Assembly (NCBI GenBank): GCA_016218465.1
Contig: JACREA010000238.1
Coordinates: 1 to 7,648 of the forward strand
Length of the DNA stretch: 7,648 nucleotides
Source: Nitrosomonadales bacterium
GTDB lineage: Bacteria > Pseudomonadota > Gammaproteobacteria > Burkholderiales > Gallionellaceae
Direction of reading: 5' to 3'
A program made the translations under genes and the position numbers. Below are positions 1-4,794 of the stretch, piece after piece; the stretch's first letter is position 1; each line of letters opens with the position of its first letter. The notes beneath the pieces are model-generated. The model worked only from the letters and a program-made list of their open reading frames with translations. It searched no databases and had not been told where the DNA came from.

Positions 1-657
1 GCGCCGGTAATAGATGAGGATGGCAAGCTGGTCGGGCGGGTGACGGTAAACGTGGTGCTGGACTTCATCCGCACCGAATCGGAAAGCGACGTATTGAACC
101 TGGCCGGTTTGCGCGAAGAGGAGGATATTTTTGCTTCCGTATGGAAGAGTGCGCAGAACCGCTGGACATGGCTGGCTCTGAATCTTTGCACCGCGTTCTT
201 CGCTTCAAGGGTGATCGGCAATTTTGAAGGCACGATAGAAAAATTCGTCGCGCTCGCCACGCTCATGCCGATTGTCGCCGGCATTGCAGGAAACTCTGCG
301 AACCAGACCACCACCATCATCACCCGCTCACTCGCCTTGGGGCAAATCACACAGGACAATGCACGCAGGCTGATGTCCAAGGAACTGGCGATCGGCGGAT
401 TTAATGGCATGTTATGGGGTGGCATTGCAGGACTGTTCGCTTACTTCCTGTACCACAGCGTAGCGCTCGGTATCGTGATGACCGGTGCGATGCTACTCAA
501 CCTGCTGGTGGGTGCAACCGTCGGCATGGGCATACCGCTTATCATGCAAAAACTGGGACGCGACCCGGCCATAGGCTCCAGCGTGATGATTACCGCCATT
601 ACCGATAGCGGAGGGTTCTTCATCTTCCTGGGACTGGCGACAGTTTTCCTGATTTAA
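1..657 (+). CDS. mgtE: MgtE-type magnesium transporter, C-terminal part (5' end outside window)
   Basis: Inner-membrane Mg2+ channel/transporter. The frame is open from base 1 and gives 218 residues up to a TAA stop. The first residues (APVIDEDGKLVGRVTVNVVLDF) read as the last strand and helix of the second CBS domain. A connecting helix follows (about 33-50), then five hydrophobic segments at roughly 56-73, 82-115, 132-154, 156-186 and 192-218. Two family signatures are visible: MPIVAGIAGNSANQT at the second membrane segment, and TDSGGFF near the end. The Asp of TDxxGF (base 604-606) matches the ion-selecting pore Asp of MgtE. In characterised MgtE the cytoplasmic N and CBS domains gate the pore in response to Mg2+; here only the tail of that sensor is in view. 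The GTG at 40 is an internal codon, not the start. No intrinsic terminator is evident downstream on this strand. Confidence 0.93.
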   Translation, partial: APVIDEDGKLVGRVTVNVVLDFIRTESESDVLNLAGLREEEDIFASVWKSAQNRWTWLALNLCTAFFASRVIGNFEGTIEKFVALATLMPIVAGIAGNSANQTTTIITRSLALGQITQDNARRLMSKELAIGGFNGMLWGGIAGLFAYFLYHSVALGIVMTGAMLLNLLVGATVGMGIPLIMQKLGRDPAIGSSVMITAITDSGGFFIFLGLATVFLI

Positions 658-724
658 CGGGGAACAAACGCACCCAGCGTGAAACGCAGGTGTCGTTACT
701 GAAGCTTCCCCTGTAAGAGAACCG

Positions 725-753
725 AAAAAGGGCGGAAAAACCAAAAACCGCCC
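725..753 (-). terminator. Intrinsic terminator of the H1-like gene
   Basis: On the minus strand, GGGCGG (753-748) pairs with CCGCCC (735-730) across a 12-base T-rich loop. A run of five T follows immediately (729-725). The hairpin begins 14 bases after the TAA stop of the H1-like gene. On the plus strand the same hairpin is followed by CTTGCAGG and has no T tract, so it should not terminate mgtE efficiently. Confidence 0.85.
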
Positions 754-767
754 CTTGCAGGGCGAAA

Positions 768-1055
768 TTACGCTTTAAGAATGCCGCCGGCCGGTTTTGC
801 CGCTGGTTTCTTGGCTGCTACTTTTTTCGCTGCTGGCTTGGCTTTAGCAACGGCTTTCTTGGCTGCCGGCTTCTTGGCTACTGCTTTTTTCGCTGCCGGT
901 TTTGCCGCTGGTTTCTTGGCTGCTGCTTTTTTCGCTGCCGGCTTCTTGGCTGCTGGCTTGGCTTTAGCAACGGCTTTCTTAGCTGCTGGCTTCTTGGCTA
1001 CTGCTTTTTTCGCGGCGGGTTTTTTGGTTGCGGGTGTTTTTGCTGATGTTGCCAT
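768..1055 (-). CDS. Histone H1-like, Lys/Ala/Pro-rich nucleoid protein
   Basis: Protein of 95 residues: a short N-terminus (MATSAKTPATKK), then almost entirely KKPAAKK, KKAVAKK and AKAKPAAKK repeats, ending PAGGILKA. It has no acidic residue and no aromatic residue, so it is very basic and probably disordered. This composition matches bacterial proteins resembling the C-terminal tail of eukaryotic histone H1 (Bordetella BpH1, chlamydial HctB, the AlgP tail), which bind DNA non-specifically and condense the nucleoid. Residues 12-38 are repeated exactly at 52-78. I chose the ATG at 1055 because GGAGA lies six bases upstream. In-frame ATGs at 1061 and 1088 are possible, but the one at 1061 would abut that ribosome site directly. 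The gene stands alone between lysA and mgtE, with its own terminator. The DNA-compaction role is inferred from composition only. Confidence 0.85.
   Translation of the reverse strand: MATSAKTPATKKPAAKKAVAKKPAAKKAVAKAKPAAKKPAAKKAAAKKPAAKPAAKKAVAKKPAAKKAVAKAKPAAKKVAAKKPAAKPAGGILKA
829..1023. repeat. 75-bp direct repeat, 120-bp period, inside the H1-like gene
   Basis: Bases 829-903 and 949-1023 are near-identical copies offset by exactly 120 bp, with four mismatches that I counted (861/981, 867/987, 894/1014, 897/1017). The period equals 40 codons, so the reading frame is preserved. Shorter degenerate units encoding KPAAKKA lie within and between the two copies. This looks like an in-frame duplication within a low-complexity gene and could expand or contract by slippage or recombination. 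Confidence 0.9.
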
Positions 1056-1147
1056 TTTCATTCTCCATAAAAATTTTAGAACATTCATTACGACTCACTG
1101 CACACCCAAACGCCCTGTATTTTGCGAAAGACGCTTGCGGCATCGGT

Positions 1148-1176
1148 ACTGTATCCACGTTTAAAAAAACGTGCAA
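1148..1176 (-). promoter_or_regulatory. Candidate sigma-70 promoter of the H1-like gene
   Basis: Minus strand: TTGCAC (1176-1171) and TACAGT (1153-1148) are separated by 17 bases, the optimal spacing. The matches to TTGACA and TATAAT are only 3/6 and 4/6, so this is a moderate candidate. Transcription would begin near 1141, leaving a leader of about 86 bases before the ATG at 1055. The spacer contains the inverted repeat at 1156-1173. Confidence 0.45.
1156..1173. repeat. Perfect 7-bp inverted repeat, possible operator
   Basis: CACGTTT and AAACGTG flank a 4-base A spacer (CACGTTTAAAAAAACGTG). The repeat lies between the candidate -35 and -10 of the H1-like gene and overlaps half of the -35. 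It has no T tract after it on either strand, so an operator or DNA-shape element is a better reading than a terminator. No regulator is identified. Confidence 0.5.
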
Positions 1177-1213
1177 CAAATTTCGTAATAATTCTTCAAG
1201 AAAGTTCCAAATT

Positions 1214-2461
1214 TCATGAAATTATTTTTTCGGCCGAATACAACTGGGCGACTGTTTCGCGTTCACGCACCAGATGTACGGCAGTGCCGTCCACCATCAC
1301 CTCGGCAGCGCGCGGGCGGGTGTTGTAATTGGAACTCATGCTCATTCCGTAGGCCCCCGCAGAAAGCACTGCCAATAAGGACTTTGGCTCAATCGCCAAG
1401 TCGCGCGCATGGCCGATAAAGTCACCCGTTTCACAGATCGGGCCAACCACTTCATAGGTATGCACCTCATGGTTTTCGCGCTTTACCGGCAAAATTTCAT
1501 GGAACGCGTCATATAAGGCCGGGCGCATCAGGTCATTCATCGCAGCATCGACAATGGCAAAATTCTTCTCCTCGCCATGCTTGAGATATTCCACTCGCGT
1601 CAGCAAAACGCCGGCATTGCCGACCAGCACGCGGCCCGGCTCCAGGATCAGCTTCTCGTTGCAACCGCGCAGCGCGCCGAGCAGGGCAGCCACATATTCG
1701 TCGATCGCCAGCGGCGTCTCATCGTTGTAGCGTATGCCCAAGCCGCCGCCCAGGTCGATGTGCTCCAGACGAATTCCTTCACCGGCCAGCGTGTCCACCA
1801 GCGCCAATATCTTTTCCGCCGCAGCGATGAACGGGCTGGTCCCGGTAAGCTGTGATCCAATGTGGCAATCTATGCCGGTAATACGCAGGTTGGCCATGCC
1901 TCGTGCCTTACGATACAACGAGATGGCTTCGCTATAAGCCACACCAAACTTGTTTTGCTTCAGACCGGTGGAAATATAAGGATGGGTTTTCGCATCCACA
2001 TCAGGATTTACTCTGAGGCTGACTGGCGCAACCTTGCCCATATCCCCGGCCACTTCGTTGAGGCGATCCAGCTCTGCTGCAGATTCGACGTTGAAGCACA
2101 TTATGTCTGCATCCAGAGCCATACGCATTTCTGCAATACTCTTGCCAATGCCGGAGAAAACCACCTTGCGCGCATCTCCACCTGCCGCCAATACTCGCTG
2201 CAATTCCCCGCCGGACACGATGTCGAAACCAGCTCCCAAGCGCGCAAACACGTTCAAGATCGCAAGATTCGAATTGGCTTTCACCGCATAGCAAATCAGA
2301 TGTTCCCGCCCCTGCAATGCCTTCACGAATTGGCCAAAGCTATCTGTGAGCGCGGCCCGGGAATACACATAACATGGTGTGCCAAACCGCTCGGCAATGT
2401 CATCCAGCTTCACTTGCTCAGCGTAAAGCGCATCGTCTTGATAATGAAAGTAATGGTTCAT
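1214..2461 (-). CDS. lysA: Diaminopimelate decarboxylase
   Basis: Catalyses the last step of lysine synthesis: meso-2,6-diaminopimelate to L-lysine plus CO2, PLP-dependent, in the cytoplasm. The 415-residue length is normal for the family. The fold-type III (alanine racemase-like) barrel carries the PLP lysine in CYAVKANSN (Lys61), HIGSQ (200-204), the glycine-rich phosphate loop DLGGGLG (236-242) and EPGR (274-277). The C-terminal beta domain carries CETGD (343-347, the catalytic Cys region contributed across the dimer) and AGAYG (368-372). All expected key residues are present. The ATG at 2461 lies two bases after the lptM stop; a weak AGG lies about ten bases upstream inside lptM. It is probably co-transcribed with lptM. 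The TGA stop lies inside a 14-bp palindrome (1210-1223), and no clear intrinsic terminator follows. Confidence 0.97.
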   Translation of the reverse strand: MNHYFHYQDDALYAEQVKLDDIAERFGTPCYVYSRAALTDSFGQFVKALQGREHLICYAVKANSNLAILNVFARLGAGFDIVSGGELQRVLAAGGDARKVVFSGIGKSIAEMRMALDADIMCFNVESAAELDRLNEVAGDMGKVAPVSLRVNPDVDAKTHPYISTGLKQNKFGVAYSEAISLYRKARGMANLRITGIDCHIGSQLTGTSPFIAAAEKILALVDTLAGEGIRLEHIDLGGGLGIRYNDETPLAIDEYVAALLGALRGCNEKLILEPGRVLVGNAGVLLTRVEYLKHGEEKNFAIVDAAMNDLMRPALYDAFHEILPVKRENHEVHTYEVVGPICETGDFIGHARDLAIEPKSLLAVLSAGAYGMSMSSNYNTRPRAAEVMVDGTAVHLVRERETVAQLYSAEKIIS

Positions 2462-2463
2462 GG

Positions 2464-2646
2464 CTATTTGCCTTGCGTTGGAGATGGCGCGTTATTATTT
2501 TGTGAATCTGGCGTTTGCGGGCTTGGGGTTTGAGTCCGGGTTGTTTGAGGCTTGGCTACCGGAAGCGTAAGCGGAGCCTTGCGCCCGCAACCCTGCAGCA
2601 GCAAAATAAATACTACTGTAATGCCAAAAATAATTCCTGATCGCAT
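2464..2646 (-). CDS. lptM: LPS translocon maturation chaperone LptM (YifL-type lipoprotein)
   Basis: Small lipoprotein of 60 residues. A signal peptide (MRSGIIFGITVVFILLLQG) ends at the lipobox LQGC, with Cys20 as the predicted lipidated residue. The mature start, CGRKAPLTLP, resembles the conserved CGLKGPLYFP core of E. coli LptM, and the rest is a Pro/Thr/Gln/Asn-rich tail typical of the family. In E. coli LptM binds LptD/LptE at the outer membrane and promotes correct disulfide formation in LptD. It lies directly upstream of lysA, a common arrangement in betaproteobacteria, where cyaY often sits next to it on the opposite strand; cyaY is absent here. An AGG about eight bases upstream supports the ATG at 2646. 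Gln at lipobox position -2 is less usual but tolerated. Confidence 0.85.
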   Translation of the reverse strand: MRSGIIFGITVVFILLLQGCGRKAPLTLPVAKPQTTRTQTPSPQTPDSQNNNAPSPTQGK

Positions 2647-2676
2647 TTTCGTGCCTGCTAAATATTATTGGAGCAG

Positions 2677-2704
2677 ATTATAAAGGTCGTTACGCTGATA
2701 CAAA
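2677..2704 (-). promoter_or_regulatory. Promoter of lptM-lysA
   Basis: On the minus strand a perfect -10 TATAAT spans 2682-2677. Upstream is a weak -35, either TTTGTA (2704-2699, 16-base spacer) or TTGTAT (2703-2698, 15-base spacer), each matching about three of six consensus positions. The start site would fall near 2670, giving a leader of about 24 bases before the lptM ATG. The strong -10 makes this the best promoter candidate in the window. Confidence 0.6.
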
Positions 2705-2760
2705 GAAGTTTTTGTAATATCGCAACCAGACAGTGGATTGAACACAGCTCCGGCAGAGAT

Positions 2761-2806
2761 AACATCGATAGCATATTGGTATTACCTGAATGAGGTATGT
2801 GATGTT
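2761..2806. repeat. Inverted repeat directly after the metallopeptidase stop
   Basis: AACATC (2761-2766) and GATGTT (2801-2806) are perfect inverted arms. They enclose a smaller hairpin, TACCT-GAATG-AGGTA, and a GGTATTACC palindrome. On the minus strand the structure begins at the base after the TAG stop of the operon's last gene. It could be a 3' mRNA structure or a weak terminator, but no T tract follows, so I do not call it an intrinsic terminator. Confidence 0.4.
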
Positions 2807-3550
2807 CTATTCTGCGCCTAAAGAAATTGCCCTGAGCTCCTTGCGCAGTTTTGCGTAATCTGAACACGCACTTTCTACCACGCGCCAGAACGCTGCCGAA
2901 TGATTCATTTCGCGCAGATGGGCGAGTTCATGCACCACAACATAATCTATCAGGCGTGGCGGCAGTTTTATCAGTTGCACGTTCAGCCGCACCGAGCCTT
3001 GCGGCGTGCAACTTCCCCACTGCGTTTTTGCTACAGACAGTTTTACTTCTCGTGGCGCAACCTGCAACAGGTGCGCGTAGTGAGTTACGCGTTCCGCAAA
3101 CAATTGCCCTGCTTCGAACCTGTACCAACGCTGCACCGTCTGTTCAATATGCGCCGCACTGCTGCCATTAACGGCAAATATCCGCAGTTCGCTGCCATGC
3201 CGGTGGGCGGGTGCCGCAAACAAACTCTGCTCCACTCGCAAGGTAAGCAATTCGCCTTTGTAGGGAATCTTTTCGCCGTCTTCCCAGCGTGTCTCTGCCG
3301 GCTTGCGAACTTGCCAGCCGTCAAGCTTTTCCAGCACCCAATCCGCTTTTTCCTGCAACACACTGTGGAGCCATTTCTCCGAGGTTCGCGCAGGCACGCA
3401 TACAGTCAGGCCGCGATCATCAACGCGCAGGCCGATGCTTCTGCGCCTGTTGCTGCGCTTCAGGGTGTATGAAATATTTTTTCCGGCGAGGAGTGCGGCG
3501 CGCGTTTCGACACTGGGTGGGTTAACTATATTACGCAAGCGCTTCAGCAT
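2807..3550 (-). CDS. YgjP-type (SprT-like/DUF45) zinc metallopeptidase domain protein
   Basis: Predicted cytoplasmic metal-dependent hydrolase of 247 residues, close to the long form of the YgjP family (E. coli YgjP is shorter). The N-terminal half contains the family strand RSIGLRVDDRGLTVCVP (37-53). The C-terminal half has KTQWGSC (175-181), then the zinc motif HELAH (207-211) with a third likely ligand at His217 (HELAHLREMNH) and the family ending HSAAFW. The active-site residues are therefore intact. No signal peptide or membrane segment is evident. Its ATG overlaps the plsC stop by one base (TGATG) and lacks a recognisable ribosome site, pointing to translational coupling. It is the last gene of the glyQ operon. 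The substrate is unknown; protease or peptidase activity is inferred only from the HExxH signature. Confidence 0.87.
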   Translation of the reverse strand: MLKRLRNIVNPPSVETRAALLAGKNISYTLKRSNRRRSIGLRVDDRGLTVCVPARTSEKWLHSVLQEKADWVLEKLDGWQVRKPAETRWEDGEKIPYKGELLTLRVEQSLFAAPAHRHGSELRIFAVNGSSAAHIEQTVQRWYRFEAGQLFAERVTHYAHLLQVAPREVKLSVAKTQWGSCTPQGSVRLNVQLIKLPPRLIDYVVVHELAHLREMNHSAAFWRVVESACSDYAKLRKELRAISLGAE

Positions 3551-4257
3551 CAGTGGGGTAATTGCTGTATCTCATTCTCAATCCACTCCTCGACTCGCCG
3601 ATTGATCTCGTCCGCCTTGAGTCCTTTCGTCTCAATCGGCGCACCGATACTCATGGTAATCAGGCCGGGATGTTTGCTGAACGCCTTGCGCCCCCACAAC
3701 CGTCCGGCGTTGTGGGCCACAGGGATCACCGGAACTCCGCTGCTCGCGGCCAACATCGCGCCGCCGATCTTGTATTTGCCGCGCTGCCCGAACGGAATAC
3801 GTGTTCCTTCCGGAAAGATTACCACGCAGAAACCTTGTGCAAGCCGCTCCTTGCCCTGCTCCAGCAACTGCTTCATCGCGCCTTTGCCGTCGCTGCGGTT
3901 GATGGCGATGGGGCTGGTCAACGCCAAGCCCCAGCCAAAGAATGGCAGCGACAGCAACTCGCGTTTGAGCACCCACACCTGCGGCGGAAAAACAGTTTGC
4001 AGCGCAAACGTTTCCCATGCCGACTGGTGTTTGCACAGCACGATGCATGGTTCCTTGGGAATGTTTTCCGCGCCGCGCACCTCCATGCGGATATTGCAGA
4101 TCACACGCAACAACCACATCATGCTATAGGCCAGACCGGAGATCAGAAAGTAGCGGGTGTGCGGCTTGAGCGGAAATGTGAACAGCACAAGCGTCGCGTA
4201 AAACGGCACCCAGATCAGCTGCACCACAAAGAAGATCAGTGAACGGATATAAATCAT
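3550..4257 (-). CDS. plsC: 1-acyl-sn-glycerol-3-phosphate acyltransferase
   Basis: Transfers a fatty acyl chain to lysophosphatidic acid, giving phosphatidic acid, the precursor of membrane phospholipids; acts at the inner membrane. It has 235 residues, normal for PlsC. Residues 4-30 are strongly hydrophobic and a second apolar stretch covers 36-55. Acyltransferase block I reads KHQSAWET: catalytic His77 with Glu82 where the usual HX4D has Asp. A basic/hydrophobic stretch follows (VLKRELLSLPFFGWG, 96-110), then NRSD (120-123), the substrate-binding FPEGTR (148-153) and block IV VPVIPVAHNAG (175-185). The order and spacing fit PlsC. The ATG at 4257 is one base after the gmhB stop and has no clear ribosome site. 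A paralogue acting on another lipid acceptor is possible, but PlsC is the simplest call. Confidence 0.9.
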   Translation of the reverse strand: MIYIRSLIFFVVQLIWVPFYATLVLFTFPLKPHTRYFLISGLAYSMMWLLRVICNIRMEVRGAENIPKEPCIVLCKHQSAWETFALQTVFPPQVWVLKRELLSLPFFGWGLALTSPIAINRSDGKGAMKQLLEQGKERLAQGFCVVIFPEGTRIPFGQRGKYKIGGAMLAASSGVPVIPVAHNAGRLWGRKAFSKHPGLITMSIGAPIETKGLKADEINRRVEEWIENEIQQLPH

Positions 4258-4258
4258 G

Positions 4259-4792
4259 TCAAATCAATGTTGCGACTACCGCCGCCAAGTCGGGATAAAC
4301 CAGCGTACCTTCCGGTAAACTGCCCGCTGCCTGCGTTTTCAGCCCCTTGCCTGTGAGCACCAGATAAGGTTGCGCACCCAGTGCGGCGGCAGGCTGCAAA
4401 TCGCGCAGCGAATCCCCCACGGCGGGCACGCCCTTGAGGCTGCCGAGGTTATAGCGTGCCGCTATCTCCTCCAGCATTCCGCTTTTGGGTTTGCGGCAAT
4501 GACAATTGGCTTCCGCCGCGTGCGGACAGAAAAACACTGCATCGATACGCGCACCGGCCAACGCGCAGGCTTTATGCATCTTGTCGTGAATTGCATTCAA
4601 CATCGTCATGTCGAACAATCCGCGCCCGATTCCGGACTGGTTGGTCGCCACCACCACGCGATAGCCATCCTGATTCAGGCGCGCAATCGCTTCGAGGCTG
4701 CCCGGTATCGGCTTCCACTCCTCCGGGCTCTTGATGAACTGCTCGGAGTCATAATTGATCACGCCGTCACGATCGAGAATGATGAGTTTCAT
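4259..4792 (-). CDS. gmhB: D-glycero-beta-D-manno-heptose 1,7-bisphosphate 7-phosphatase
   Basis: Removes the 7-phosphate from D-glycero-beta-D-manno-heptose 1,7-bisphosphate in the cytoplasm, on the way to ADP-heptose for the LPS inner core. This is a 177-residue HAD-superfamily protein of typical GmhB length. Motif I is LDRDGVIN (nucleophile Asp7, acid/base Asp9). Motif II is ATNQSGIGRG (49-58). The GmhB-type zinc loop is CPHAAEANCHC, with ligands Cys89, His91, Cys97 and Cys99. Motif III is RKPKSGM (100-106) and motif IV is GDSLRD (126-131). The intact zinc loop separates it from histidinol-phosphatase relatives of other architecture. The ATG at 4792 is two bases after the glyS stop. No good ribosome site is seen, so translation probably depends on glyS. 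Confidence 0.95.
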   Translation of the reverse strand: MKLIILDRDGVINYDSEQFIKSPEEWKPIPGSLEAIARLNQDGYRVVVATNQSGIGRGLFDMTMLNAIHDKMHKACALAGARIDAVFFCPHAAEANCHCRKPKSGMLEEIAARYNLGSLKGVPAVGDSLRDLQPAAALGAQPYLVLTGKGLKTQAAGSLPEGTLVYPDLAAVVATLI

Positions 4793-4794
4793 GG

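Noticed and set aside
40..42. GTG at 40 as the start of a short membrane protein
   Set aside because: The frame is open to base 1, and the preceding residues continue the CBS domain of MgtE.
829..1023. CRISPR-like array or non-coding repeat
   Set aside because: The units have no unique spacers and encode an uninterrupted Lys/Ala/Pro repeat in one frame.
1056..1088. Longer N-terminus for the H1-like protein starting at 1088 or 1061
   Set aside because: GGAGA is correctly spaced only for the ATG at 1055. The extra residues (MNVLKFLWRMK) do not resemble the family.
781..1164. A 127-residue hydrophobic plus-strand open frame rich in Gly, Ala, Phe and Leu
   Set aside because: It is the exact antisense of the H1-like gene, whose repeated Lys/Ala/Pro codons read as Phe/Ala/Gly on the other strand. 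It has no ribosome site, and the opposite strand has a convincing start and terminator.
1156..1173. Intrinsic terminator of lysA
   Set aside because: On the minus strand the stem is followed by GATACAG, not a T run. The T run is inside the stem and loop.
1862..2533. A 223-residue plus-strand open frame
   Set aside because: Antisense to lysA and lptM, both of which have strong family motifs. The translation has no recognisable domain.
2658..2867. Small minus-strand frame of 69 residues between lptM and the metallopeptidase gene
   Set aside because: It overlaps the end of the metallopeptidase gene out of frame and runs through the lptM promoter. There is no ribosome site or family resemblance.
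3562..4242. Long plus-strand open frames antisense to plsC
   Set aside because: Composition is His/Gln/Arg-rich, typical of a shadow frame, and plsC is secured by its acyltransferase motifs.
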